DNA of 28,233 nucleotides, taken from positions 1 through 28,233 of IMG/VR virus record IMGVR_UViG_3300025118_003437. One strand, given 5' to 3'. Source of the stretch: a virus. Shown here one piece after another: positions 5,953 to 14,572 of the stretch (its first letter is position 1; each line of letters starts with the position of its first letter). The position numbers were made by a program, and so were the translations under genes. The notes beneath the pieces were generated by a model. That model searched no databases, was not told the origin of the DNA, and saw only the letters and a list, made by a program, of their open reading frames with translations.

Positions 5953-6901
5953 GTCTCTAAGTGAATGTATGAAAATGGAGTTTGTCTGTAAAATAGACGG
6001 AAAAAAATTCGAAACAGAAAAACAGCTCCATATGTATCTCAGAAAGTATAAGATGCGTATGGCTGAGTATTATCAAAAGTATTATCCTAGGAGAGATTTA
6101 CTTACTGGAGATTTAATTAAATTCAAAAATAAAAGTCATTATTTTTCTAATTATTTTAATTCAAGACCTAACATGAAGAAATACCTCGAGTCGGCCTCTG
6201 AAGAAGACGCTAGAAAATTTTGTGTTCAAGTAATCAAAGACAGGATAATGAGAAGGAAAATTAAGTATTCTCCTACTCAAGTTGAAATGAGGTCTTCCAT
6301 GATGCCGCCTATTTTTTATTATCAAAAGCTGTTTGGTAATTACTACGATCTTTGTTATGAGCTTGGACTATTAAAAAGATTTAAAAGAGTTCCTAAAAAT
6401 AAAATCAAAGAAAGTATAGAAGAAGGCTATGAAATCATTGTTGATACAAGAGAGCAAAAGCCATTAAATATAAACTACGGCACAAGAAGAGAGGGTCTGA
6501 AATTTGCGGATTATTGGCTCGATAAAGAGAACAATAAGTGCTTCGTAGAAAGAAAAGAGACGAAAGACTTTATAGGTACTTTTACTGGCGGTTGCGAAAG
6601 ATTTTCTAGAGAGCTAGGGAGAGCAAAAGAGCAGGGCGCTTATGTCGTAGTAGTTGTTGAAAACTCTTTAGATAACATGATGAAATTTAATTACCTAAAG
6701 TATATCACAAAGAAGGTTCAGGTAACCCCAGAGTATGTGATGAGAAATGTTCGAGACATAATACAAAATCATGACAACGTACAGTTCTTATTTGCAAAAG
6801 GAAGAACAGAAGCTACTAGGTTAACTAGGAAGCTTTTCTTTTGTGGTCAAAACTATAAAAATGTAGATCTACAGCTAGCTTATGATCTTAATCTATTGTA
6901 A
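5945..6901 (+). CDS. ERCC4/XPF-type nuclease
   Basis: 318 residues. The C-terminal half carries the ERCC4 nuclease pattern: IIVDTREQ (165-171, D167 catalytic), DYWL (189-192) and the signature VERKETKDF (201-209), which satisfies ERKxxxD. Next come RFSRELGRAKEQGAYVVVVV and a likely closing Glu (VVEN). The N-terminal half (FVCKIDGKKF, LHMYLRKYK, YYPRRDLLTGDLI) is a separate basic module, perhaps for DNA binding, ending near a GNYYDLCYELGL motif. The strong GAGGAGG ribosome site lies within the end of the upstream gene. It ends one base into the terminase start. It may resolve branched DNA ahead of packaging, or act in replication. Confidence 0.8.
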   Translation: MDKSLSECMKMEFVCKIDGKKFETEKQLHMYLRKYKMRMAEYYQKYYPRRDLLTGDLIKFKNKSHYFSNYFNSRPNMKKYLESASEEDARKFCVQVIKDRIMRRKIKYSPTQVEMRSSMMPPIFYYQKLFGNYYDLCYELGLLKRFKRVPKNKIKESIEEGYEIIVDTREQKPLNINYGTRREGLKFADYWLDKENNKCFVERKETKDFIGTFTGGCERFSRELGRAKEQGAYVVVVVENSLDNMMKFNYLKYITKKVQVTPEYVMRNVRDIIQNHDNVQFLFAKGRTEATRLTRKLFFCGQNYKNVDLQLAYDLNLL

Positions 6902-8754
6902 TGTGGTCATCTCCTGCAAAATACAAAAAAGAAATCGAAGATGTTAATGCTAAATTAGCAAAGCTGGAAGGATCTCTAGAAGACAAACAAGCACGCAGTA
7001 CCCTAGCTGAATTTTTAAGAAATAATTTATATTTTACTACGTATCTTTTAAGTGGTATAAAGTTAGCGCCTTACCAAGAAATAACTTTAAGAGCCTTATT
7101 TAATAGAAATTTTAGTATGTGCGTATGGGGTCGAGGATGTGGCAAAAGCTTCATAGCTTCAATATTTTGTTTTTTGCAATGTATATTTGAACCCAATACA
7201 AAGATACTAATAGCTGGCCCAACATTTCGTACTGCAAGATTTATTTTCAATAACATAGAAAAGATAGTAGAGACAAAAGAAGCCGCTCTTTTGGCTCAAG
7301 CCTTCGGAGCCAAGGTAAAAAGAAACGACCAGTATGAGTGGAGAATAAACGGAGGCACTATAACAGCCATCCCTTTAAGCGGAGAAAAGATTCGTGGTTT
7401 CCGCGCTAACATACTTGTACTTGACGAGTATCTTTTGTTGCCGGAAGACATAATCAAAAACGTACTCATGCCATTTCTCGTTGCCCCTCAAGACATGAAG
7501 AGAAGGATGGAAATCAAAGAGATCGAAGATGGCTTAATTAAGGAGGGCGTAATCAAAGAAGAAGATAGGACTAAGTTTGAAAATAAGTCTAAAATGATAG
7601 CGCTGTCTTCAGCTAGCTATACTTTTGAGAATCTTTACAAGACCTACCAAGAATGGATTGGGAAAATACAATCAGACGAACAAGAAGGAGACGCTAAATA
7701 CTTTGTATCTCAAATGGGGTATGAGGCTTTACCAAGGGAGATGATAGACAAGACTATCATTGACGAAGCCCAAGAAGGAGGGTCTTCCCACTTTTCGTTC
7801 CAGCGAGAATATTGCGCTCAGTTTACAGATGGAAGTGATAGCTACTTTAGCGCAAAGAAGATGGAGATGTGCACTTTGAAAAGTGATGAAGAACCATCTA
7901 CTCTTATGGTCGGCAGAACAGGTAGGCGTTATGTAATGGGAATTGACCCCAATATGAGCGATAGTCCTACGGCCGACTACTTTGCTATGTCTGTCATAGA
8001 GATAGACGACGATACGGGTCAAGGTACCTTAGTGCATACTTATGCGGGACTTGGAAGCCTAAACAAACATGTAAAATATTTAGCTTATTTACTTCAGGCT
8101 TTTAATATTGTTTTTATATGTCTTGATAATGCTGGATCCGATACCTATTTAGATAGCTGTAATGAATCTCAATTCTTTAAAGATGCTAGAATAAATTTAA
8201 AAACCATACCCTTAAACTCAGACGCAGAAGGAATAGAATATCAAAAAACTTTGAGACAAGCTAAACAAAAATACAATCAAGAAAACCATCAAATTTGTTT
8301 TAATCAAGTATTTACTAGTAATTTCATACGTAGAGCTAATGAACACCTACAGGCCTGTATAGACTATAAAAAAATTTGGTTCGCTTCTAGGACGGCTTCA
8401 AATGAATTATTTTTTAATAGAACTAGTTCTATAAGATTACCCTATCCTAAAAAATTAGTATTTATTGATGACCGAAAAGAATGGTCTATGCTTGACTTTA
8501 TTGAGCATCAAGATGATATGATTTACCAAACTAAGAAACAATGCAGTTTAGTAGAACATAAGGCAACCGCAAGGGGGTCTCAGAATTTTGACCTACCTCA
8601 GCACCTAAAAAGGTCCACTTCTGTAAACAAAGCAAGAAAAGATAATTATTCCTCATTAATGTTGGCAAATTGGGGTCTTAAACTTTATAACGACATAAAT
8701 AAGGTCGAAATCGACACTAACAAGGAAACTTTCGAGCCTATTATGCTTTTTTAA
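6901..8754 (+). CDS. terL: Terminase large subunit (TerL)
   Basis: 617 residues. ATPase: Walker A GRGCGKS (77-83) and Walker B ILVLDEY (171-177, with D175 and E176), then a coupling motif ALSSASY (234-240). Nuclease of the RNase H fold: GIDPNMSDSPTADY (D349), ICLDNAGSD (D409) and HQDDM (D538/D539). It drives DNA into the prohead at the portal and cuts it at the end of packaging. Length and motif spacing fit gp17-like terminases. It follows the ERCC4 nuclease with a 1-base overlap and is followed by a promoter-like motif, so the head module that follows probably starts a new transcript. Confidence 0.95.
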   Translation: MWSSPAKYKKEIEDVNAKLAKLEGSLEDKQARSTLAEFLRNNLYFTTYLLSGIKLAPYQEITLRALFNRNFSMCVWGRGCGKSFIASIFCFLQCIFEPNTKILIAGPTFRTARFIFNNIEKIVETKEAALLAQAFGAKVKRNDQYEWRINGGTITAIPLSGEKIRGFRANILVLDEYLLLPEDIIKNVLMPFLVAPQDMKRRMEIKEIEDGLIKEGVIKEEDRTKFENKSKMIALSSASYTFENLYKTYQEWIGKIQSDEQEGDAKYFVSQMGYEALPREMIDKTIIDEAQEGGSSHFSFQREYCAQFTDGSDSYFSAKKMEMCTLKSDEEPSTLMVGRTGRRYVMGIDPNMSDSPTADYFAMSVIEIDDDTGQGTLVHTYAGLGSLNKHVKYLAYLLQAFNIVFICLDNAGSDTYLDSCNESQFFKDARINLKTIPLNSDAEGIEYQKTLRQAKQKYNQENHQICFNQVFTSNFIRRANEHLQACIDYKKIWFASRTASNELFFNRTSSIRLPYPKKLVFIDDRKEWSMLDFIEHQDDMIYQTKKQCSLVEHKATARGSQNFDLPQHLKRSTSVNKARKDNYSSLMLANWGLKLYNDINKVEIDTNKETFEPIMLF

Positions 8755-8766
8755 GTGTAAATAAAG
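8755..8766 (+). promoter_or_regulatory. Candidate promoter core GTGTAAATAAAG
   Basis: Begins right after the terminase stop, 26 bases before the ATG at 8781. Nearly matches GTGTATTTAAATAAAGTC before the minus-strand gene at 904, sharing GTGTA and AAATAAAGTC. Confidence 0.5.
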
Positions 8767-8780
8767 TCGAATAAGTTTTT

Positions 8781-9914
8781 ATGGCAAGCACAATTAGAAC
8801 TGGTCAGGTAGATGAGAGTAGCTTCCTTAAGCTATTCAACACGAAACTTTCTGGTAGCGCCACAAACAAATCTGGCTTTTATACACATGATAATACTTCT
8901 GGCTTTGTCGCTTTTTCACAGGGCGGACCAAAGTCTATGACCGGTTATAGTGGCGATATCATGAGTAGGACTTCTGGCTTAACCACTGCTGTTTCTGGGG
9001 CTCTAGATTCATCTGGATTATTTCTTAAGACTAAATCTGATGATGTCTCTGGTCATGCGGAGAGCTTTGCAACTGGAGCGAGCGGCTATCTTTCTGGGCA
9101 AATAACTAATGTTTCGGGTCAGTTTGCTGACACTAGTGGCGAGTTTCTAAAATCTGGAAGTTCGTACCATACTGGTTCAGGAGATTTTTCCGTAAATGCG
9201 CCGAGCGGAGCCTTAGCTTTTTCCTCGGGGCATAATGACACGTTTGGTTTTTTTATTGCGACTGGAGATACATCAGTCAAAGCAGGATGGATGAAAGTCC
9301 CCGGTCAAGCCGAAGTTACTGGCATAGTGTCAAATTCTAGCGGTGATTTAAAAACAAGCCTAGAAGCAACAGGGGCTAATGTTAGCGGCGCGATTGATAA
9401 TGTATTGGCAGACACTTCTACCAAGTTCACGGCTAAAAAAACTTTTAACGCAGGTCTTAAGGCAAACCTTGTGGACTTCGATGGAGTTACAGCGAGAGTT
9501 AACGCGAATAAGTCTTTAACTTTTGATGACGCAAGCGGGGCTCTCTTGACCTTGTCTCCGGGATATGGGCCTGATGCTCCGGTGTTTTCTGTTACTGACA
9601 AAGCTGGTTTGCCGTTGATGGATATATTTGATGACGACAGAATAAAACTAGGTCCTTACGGCACCAACCCCTTAAATGTTAGTGGAGAAAAAGTTTGTTT
9701 GGGCAACTACAGATCTTATTTTAGCGGATCAAACGTGCATTTAAGCGGAGATGTGACGGTAAACGACCTATTGACTATAAGTGGTATATCTGGAGGGTAT
9801 GCTATATTTAATAATTTGCCAGTACATCCTAACACAGGAGGGATGCCTAATGGAGCTTTGTTTATAAGTGGCAACAACACTGCCGGAAAAGGCAGAACTT
9901 TGATGGTGGTTTAA
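8781..9914 (+). CDS. SG-repeat virion fibre-like protein
   Basis: 377 residues. The N-terminus (IRTGQVDESSFLKLFNTKLS then GSATNKSGFY) is similar to that of the gene at 18408, suggesting a shared virion attachment segment. Residues about 50-190 are full of SG dipeptides at irregular 8-12 residue spacing (SGALDSSGLF, ASGYLSGQITNVSGQFADTS). The C-terminal part is beta-rich with Asn/Asp/Gly (FDDASGALLTLSPGYGPDAP). It has few aromatic residues and no cysteine cluster. Position between terminase and portal is unusual for a fibre. It could also be a head fibre or neck appendage. It is followed after one base by the portal start. Confidence 0.6.
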   Translation: MASTIRTGQVDESSFLKLFNTKLSGSATNKSGFYTHDNTSGFVAFSQGGPKSMTGYSGDIMSRTSGLTTAVSGALDSSGLFLKTKSDDVSGHAESFATGASGYLSGQITNVSGQFADTSGEFLKSGSSYHTGSGDFSVNAPSGALAFSSGHNDTFGFFIATGDTSVKAGWMKVPGQAEVTGIVSNSSGDLKTSLEATGANVSGAIDNVLADTSTKFTAKKTFNAGLKANLVDFDGVTARVNANKSLTFDDASGALLTLSPGYGPDAPVFSVTDKAGLPLMDIFDDDRIKLGPYGTNPLNVSGEKVCLGNYRSYFSGSNVHLSGDVTVNDLLTISGISGGYAIFNNLPVHPNTGGMPNGALFISGNNTAGKGRTLMVV

Positions 9915-9915
9915 A

Positions 9916-11835
9916 ATGACAAGAAAAAAAACAACAAGTAAAAAAGAAGAAGAAATTCAGCCAATGATGAGCAGTTTCGCGGCATCACCTTATACCACCT
10001 TAGACAACCAATCGACAAGACAGCGCAGGAACGTAGGTGGACAAATAGATAGGACGAACAGGTTTGAAAATATTGATAATGGACTAGTCCCCTATAAGTA
10101 CACAAAAGGCGTTAATAATAAAAGTTCTCTTGATGTTAGAGATGTGGTAATTCTTTGTCAAAAAGCCTATTATAATTTTGCGGTATTTAGAAATGTTATT
10201 GATTTAATGACAGAGTTTTCTTCGACGAATCTTTACTTCACGGGTGGCAGTAAGAAGTCAAGAGATTTTTTGGATGCTCTTTTTAAGAAAATTGATATAC
10301 AAAGTTTCCTAGATAGATTTTTTAGAGAATACTATAGATCAGGAAACGTTTTTATTCATAGATTCGACACTAAGATTCAACCAGAGGATTTAAAAAGAAT
10401 TACCCAAACTTATGGTGGCGGGAAATTAAGCTCCTTAGGGTACGGAGAGGACAGCAAGCTTCCTTCTAGATATATTATATTAAATCCAGCCGATATTCAA
10501 ATGGGAGGTAATATATCATTCTTTTCTGGAATGTATTATAAAACACTAACGGACTACGAACTAGAAAGAATCAAAAATCCAAAAACAGAGGAAGATAAGC
10601 AAGTCTATGATGCCTTAGACCCAGAGACAAAGAAAGCTTTAAAAAGCAGGAATATAGGGATTATTTCCCTTAGGTTAGACCCAGATAAAGTTACTCCTGT
10701 GTTTTACAAGAAGCAAGACTATGAACCATTTTCTGTTCCATTGGGATTTCCAGTTCTAGAAGATATCAACTGGAAGTCTGAAATGAAGAAAATGGATATG
10801 GCATTAACAAGAACCACCAACCAAGCGATACTACTTATCACAATGGGGTCCGAGCTGAAAGACGGCAGCCTAAATATAAATCAGAGAAGTATAGAGACAA
10901 TGCAAAAGCTTTTCGAAAATCAATCTGTTGGAAAGGTTCTTGTTTCAGACTACACTACCAAAGCTCAATTTGTTATTCCAGATATAGCTGGCATCTTGGA
11001 TCCTAAAAAGTACAGTGTTGTAAATCAAGATATTCAAATGGGGCTTAACAACATTTTGGTTGGCGAGGATAAGTTCGCTAATACAAGCATTAAAATTCAG
11101 GTATTTATCGAAAGGCTAAAGCAGGGAAGAGACGCTTTCATAAATCAATTCCTTTGTCATGAAATAAAGAGGATTTGCAAATCTTTGGGTTTTAAAAATT
11201 ATCCAAAGGCAAATTTCCAAGAGATAGAGCTTAAAGACAAGACTACTTGGAACAGGGTCGTTGCTCAACTTATTCAATATGGTATTCTTACCGCAGAGGA
11301 AGGTTTGGAGGCGATTAGCTCTGGCAGGCTCCCAGAACCCGAAGAGTCTGTCGAGTCACAGAAAAAATTCAGAGAGCTCAAAGAACAAGGCTACTATTCT
11401 CCTCTACTTGGTGGAGGAGGAGATAATCAATCAGAGAAAGAGGGAGCAGGTAGACCTAGCGGAACACCTTCACCACAGACCACAAAGAAGGTTACCCCTA
11501 TAGGGGAGAAGACCTCCGGTTCCCAAAAATTTAGCGTAGAAAAAATTAAAGAAAATTTGACGCTAGCCGAAAAGCTAGAAACAGAGATTCAGGAAAAACT
11601 CAAATTGAAATATGAGAACAAAAGAGTAACTAACAAAATTAGAAGTCTATCTTCTGAATTGAGTAAAATAGTTATGGCCAATGAATCTTCTGATAAATGG
11701 CTAGAGAAAGTTAGTGAATATATTAATAACCCAACAGATACTAACGAAAAAGCTATAAAAGAAATACAAAGTATAGCTTTGGAGCATCAAGTGGATGAGT
11801 ATCTAGCAGGTTTATTGTATGCAAGTAAGGTTTAA
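9916..11835 (+). CDS. Portal protein
   Basis: 639 residues. The central region follows the portal pattern: YYNFAVFRNVIDLMTEFSST (85-104) and REYYRSGNVFIHRFD, then a crown/wing region with a helical stem (GLNNILVGEDKFANTSIKIQ, ERLKQGRDAFINQFLCHEIK). After about residue 495 comes a Gly-rich linker (GGGGDNQSEKEGAGRPSGTP) and a helical charged tail. The dodecameric portal forms the unique vertex, is the docking site for the terminase, and nucleates capsid assembly. It directly precedes the tubulin-like gene with a 3-base gap. Identity rests on pattern and gene order; a distant T4 gp20-type relation is likely. Confidence 0.85.
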   Translation: MTRKKTTSKKEEEIQPMMSSFAASPYTTLDNQSTRQRRNVGGQIDRTNRFENIDNGLVPYKYTKGVNNKSSLDVRDVVILCQKAYYNFAVFRNVIDLMTEFSSTNLYFTGGSKKSRDFLDALFKKIDIQSFLDRFFREYYRSGNVFIHRFDTKIQPEDLKRITQTYGGGKLSSLGYGEDSKLPSRYIILNPADIQMGGNISFFSGMYYKTLTDYELERIKNPKTEEDKQVYDALDPETKKALKSRNIGIISLRLDPDKVTPVFYKKQDYEPFSVPLGFPVLEDINWKSEMKKMDMALTRTTNQAILLITMGSELKDGSLNINQRSIETMQKLFENQSVGKVLVSDYTTKAQFVIPDIAGILDPKKYSVVNQDIQMGLNNILVGEDKFANTSIKIQVFIERLKQGRDAFINQFLCHEIKRICKSLGFKNYPKANFQEIELKDKTTWNRVVAQLIQYGILTAEEGLEAISSGRLPEPEESVESQKKFRELKEQGYYSPLLGGGGDNQSEKEGAGRPSGTPSPQTTKKVTPIGEKTSGSQKFSVEKIKENLTLAEKLETEIQEKLKLKYENKRVTNKIRSLSSELSKIVMANESSDKWLEKVSEYINNPTDTNEKAIKEIQSIALEHQVDEYLAGLLYASKV

Positions 11836-11838
11836 AAT

Positions 11839-13029
11839 ATGAGCGAAAATCAAGAAAATATCCAAGATGTTAATCAGTACTTCGGTGCTGAAGGAATAGA
11901 TGTTATGGTCCCGGACATTCCGTTGCCGCCAGAGCCAGAAGAGAAAAAAGAAGTAAAAGATGAAGTAGAGGGAGCGTTTAAATTTGCTTTCGTTGGTGCC
12001 GGGCAAGGCGGTTCTAGGATCGCAGAGAGTTTCCATAAGCTAGGCTATAGGAAAATTGGCGTTATAAATACAGCTCAGCAAGACCTTAATTCTATTAACG
12101 TGGAAAATAAGCTTTGTATTGGCTCGGGTGGAGCTGGAAAAGATAGAGCTGTCGCAGCTAAGTGCTTCGAGGAGAAGAGGGATGACGTTTTAGATTTCAT
12201 GCGTCGCTCTTTTGGAGAAGATGTAGATAGAATTTTTGTTTGTGCAGGTGCTGGCGGAGGTTCCGGCGCAGGAACTCTTGTACCTCTTGTTAAAACCGCT
12301 CAAGAATTACAAGAGACAGTGAAATCTGGATCCAAAAAAGTTGGTGTCATACTAGCCCTACCTAAATACTCAGAGGGAAGAAAGGTTAACTCTAATGCTT
12401 ACGAGACTCTAAAAGAGGCTTGCGCTTTAGTGGATCAAGGAATAGTATCACCTCTAGTTATTATTGATAATGAGAAGACTAGCAAGCTTTATTCAAATGT
12501 CTCTGTTTCTAATTTTTGGCAGACAGCTAATATGAGCACGGCTGGCGTATTTCACTTGTTTAATATGACGGCTTCTAGAGACAGCTCGTACTCATCTTTT
12601 GATTCTAGTGACTATAAAAGTGTTTTGGATTCCGGTATTACTATCTTTGGTGCTACGCCGGTTCCTCAATGGGATGACCCAGTAAGCATTTCAAGGGCTG
12701 TTAGGGGCATAGCTCAAAGTGGCAGTATGTCTGGTGGCATTGATATATCCACAGCAAACGTTGCTGGAGCCATACTTATTGGAGGTAAAGAGGTTCTGGA
12801 CAAGATCCCTCAATCTAATCTTGACCAAGCCTTTGATCAGTTGAGCAGAATATTAAGGTCTGGGAGTATGGTGCATAGAGGTATATATAGTGGGGACAAA
12901 GACAACCTTACGGTATTCACCACTATCGGGGGAATAGCTACTCCTCAAGAAAAATTAAACGAGCTAATGAAACTTGGGGATTTGACCAACCAAACAGATC
13001 CACAGGAGGACACACCGGATAAAGCTTAG
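11839..13029 (+). CDS. FtsZ/tubulin-like GTPase
   Basis: 396 residues. T1 loop FVGAGQGGSRI (51-61); T3 region IGSGGAGKDR (94-103); tubulin signature CAGAGGGSGAGT (135-146), corresponding to GGGTGSG; and T7-loop region SFDSSDYKSVL with D255 and D258 at the spacing of the two catalytic Asp of FtsZ (DxxD). An acidic, Pro-rich N-terminal tail (1-45) and an acidic C-terminal tail frame the GTPase fold. Phage tubulins (PhuZ, TubZ-like) are known to centre DNA in infected cells, but here the gene lies between portal and the head genes. A head-assembly or positioning role is inferred. GTP-dependent polymerisation is expected because the catalytic residues are retained. Confidence 0.85.
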   Translation: MSENQENIQDVNQYFGAEGIDVMVPDIPLPPEPEEKKEVKDEVEGAFKFAFVGAGQGGSRIAESFHKLGYRKIGVINTAQQDLNSINVENKLCIGSGGAGKDRAVAAKCFEEKRDDVLDFMRRSFGEDVDRIFVCAGAGGGSGAGTLVPLVKTAQELQETVKSGSKKVGVILALPKYSEGRKVNSNAYETLKEACALVDQGIVSPLVIIDNEKTSKLYSNVSVSNFWQTANMSTAGVFHLFNMTASRDSSYSSFDSSDYKSVLDSGITIFGATPVPQWDDPVSISRAVRGIAQSGSMSGGIDISTANVAGAILIGGKEVLDKIPQSNLDQAFDQLSRILRSGSMVHRGIYSGDKDNLTVFTTIGGIATPQEKLNELMKLGDLTNQTDPQEDTPDKA

Positions 13030-13073
13030 CGAAAAATAAAATTTCCAAAAATAGAAAAAACAATGTAATTGAT

Positions 13074-13088
13074 TGTATATAATAGGAG
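13074..13088 (+). promoter_or_regulatory. Promoter-like TGTATATAAT with adjacent Shine-Dalgarno
   Basis: TGTATATAAT at 13074-13083 is followed immediately by AGGAG at 13084-13088, spaced 9 bases from the ATG at 13098. It is one of the clearest TGTATA cores in the window and precedes a one-gene unit that ends in a terminator. Confidence 0.5.
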
Positions 13089-13097
13089 AAATTTACA

Positions 13098-13697
13098 ATG
13101 GCAAACAAAGATAATACGTTCATTTTAACAACCGCCAAGAGCAAGCTATCTAACTTAACTAGTGGTGACGGAAACCACGGAATAAAATATCTGATTGGTG
13201 ATAGCGTAGTGGGACCGCACGAGACTTTTGTGGGTGGTCCAACTGGTATCGTGATCCCAATCACAACTGAGGCTATTGCTGCTGCAGATGTGGATCCAAC
13301 CCAGACCCACGCATCTACAAATACTTTGGGAGACCCAGCTGTCTCTGAGTACGCTTTAACATCCGGAGATCTTATAGCTTCCGCGGGTGCCGCTGGAGCA
13401 AGAGAGAAAAACGGTGGAGCTCAAAAATTTATTAACGCTGTTCTTGATGGTGCGTACAGAGGCTATACTTCCGGTGTAGCCCAAAGCAGTGGCTTAAATT
13501 CCATGACGGTTACTAGAGGCTCTTTGAGTTTGTCTAGTACGGCCATTAATGATGGAACAGGCATTGTTAACACCTATACAAGATCTTATACTGTAAACTT
13601 TAAGTATTATCAATCTGGTACAATCAACGCCTCTGGCTCGTTTGATCCGGCAACTACGGATATCGCTAACGATGCTTCCAACGGCGTACCGTTCTAA
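13098..13697 (+). CDS. Putative virion structural protein of unknown type
   Basis: 199 residues, Gly/Ala/Thr/Ser-rich, with no cysteine. The N-terminus is MANKDNTFILTTAKSKLSN; an Ala-rich helix-like stretch lies at about 90-105 (LIASAGAAGAREKNGG); the C-terminal half is beta-rich (SLSLSSTAINDGTGIV, YTRSYTVNFKYYQSG). I do not recognise a family; decoration or tail-tube-type proteins have this composition. It has a strong AGGAG ribosome site, a promoter-like motif just upstream and an intrinsic terminator just downstream, so it is a single-gene transcription unit inside the head module, consistent with high dosage. Confidence 0.65.
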   Translation: MANKDNTFILTTAKSKLSNLTSGDGNHGIKYLIGDSVVGPHETFVGGPTGIVIPITTEAIAAADVDPTQTHASTNTLGDPAVSEYALTSGDLIASAGAAGAREKNGGAQKFINAVLDGAYRGYTSGVAQSSGLNSMTVTRGSLSLSSTAINDGTGIVNTYTRSYTVNFKYYQSGTINASGSFDPATTDIANDASNGVPF

Positions 13698-13726
13698 GAA
13701 GTAAGGTTTGCATTTCCCTATTTAAA

Positions 13727-13764
13727 GACCCCTCATTTATTTGAGGGGTTTTTTTATTTTTTTT
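13727..13764 (+). terminator. Rho-independent terminator
   Basis: ACCCCTCA (13728-13735) pairs with TGAGGGGT (13742-13749), a perfect 8-bp stem with a 6-base loop, followed by TTTTTTATTTTTTTT. It lies 30 bases after the stop of the 13098 gene. Confidence 0.93.
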
Positions 13765-13783
13765 ATAAGTTTTTTAAAAATAA

Positions 13784-13793
13784 GTGTATAAAC
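13784..13793 (+). promoter_or_regulatory. Candidate promoter core GTGTATAAAC
   Basis: Lies between the terminator and the ATG at 13809, 25 bases before the start. A promoter is expected here because the terminator should stop upstream transcription. TTTTAGGTAAA offers a weak ribosome site. Confidence 0.5.
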
Positions 13794-13808
13794 TTTTAGG
13801 TAAACTTA

Positions 13809-14261
13809 ATGGAATCCATTCGTAAAATGATGTCGCTTGATGTAGAGTACTCTTATGGTAAAAAATTTGCTCCAGTTTCTGGAGAAAAAGACGCGGCTTT
13901 AGAATTCTCTAGTAGGGTCATGCAGCTCTTAACTAGTAAAGCAAATCAGCATAACTACACAAACGAAGAACAAGTTACCTCTGAGGGATTAAAGGAAATT
14001 TTTGTAGACAATCTTTCTGAATCTTTACAAATTACTCAAGCTTTGGCTAATGTGAATGTCTTTCTGAACATCTGCTCTGCTGGACTTGTGGATGATGGGG
14101 ATCATTTCGAACCTTCTATGGAGGAAATAAAAGAAGCCGAAAGGGAAGTAAAAAGGCACGGCTTGGCAAGTTATGACTTCAGAGACGTAGATGATTTATA
14201 TTTTCAAAGTGACGAGCAAGCCAGATCAGAAGCGAAAGACTGGTTAAATAGTGTAATTTAA
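13809..14261 (+). CDS. Conserved-looking head-module protein of unknown function
   Basis: 150 residues, acidic and mainly helical, with patches such as AALEFSSRVMQLLTSKANQH, LSESLQITQALANVNVFLNI and a very acidic C-terminal part (VDDGDHFEPSMEEIKEAERE). One cysteine; no membrane segment. I do not recognise its family. It begins the transcription unit that leads to the protease-scaffold and major capsid genes, so a head assembly chaperone or internal head role is possible. Confidence 0.6.
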   Translation: MESIRKMMSLDVEYSYGKKFAPVSGEKDAALEFSSRVMQLLTSKANQHNYTNEEQVTSEGLKEIFVDNLSESLQITQALANVNVFLNICSAGLVDDGDHFEPSMEEIKEAEREVKRHGLASYDFRDVDDLYFQSDEQARSEAKDWLNSVI

Positions 14262-14278
14262 AAAAAGGACAACTTAAA

Positions 14279-14572
14279 ATGGCCAGATCAACAAATTCAC
14301 AACAGACGCAGGGAGTGCCTTCTGTATCAAGAACGGCTAATAAAGCAGGAGCCGGTGCTGTGGTCGCAGCAAGCAGTGGGGATACCGTCGTAATCACAGA
14401 CATATTAGCTTCAGCGGCTACTACTATTAGTACCTTGGCGGCAGGGGGAGGTACTATTATAGCTTATGTTCCGGCTGGATCGACAAGTTTAAACCAAGGC
14501 ATTCCAGTACCAACTAGTTCCGGCGTTTTCAGTAGTGCTGGTAACGTAACAGTGAACTATTATATAACCTGA
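14279..14572 (+). CDS. Small beta-rich virion-type protein
   Basis: 97 residues, preceded by AAAAGGAC as ribosome site. Ala/Gly/Thr/Ser-rich with a short hydrophobic beta pattern (DTVVITDILASAATTIST, GGGTIIAYVPAGSTS, SAGNVTVNYYIT). No charged C-terminal tail. Composition suggests a capsid-associated decoration or cement protein; family not recognised. The stop overlaps by one base the start of the protease-scaffold gene (TGATG), so the two are translationally coupled. Confidence 0.6.
   Translation: MARSTNSQQTQGVPSVSRTANKAGAGAVVAASSGDTVVITDILASAATTISTLAAGGGTIIAYVPAGSTSLNQGIPVPTSSGVFSSAGNVTVNYYIT

Noticed and set aside
13030-13097. Gap before the 13098 gene searched for a tRNA or small RNA
   Set aside because: Only 68 bases of AT-rich sequence with a promoter-like core and ribosome site; no cloverleaf.
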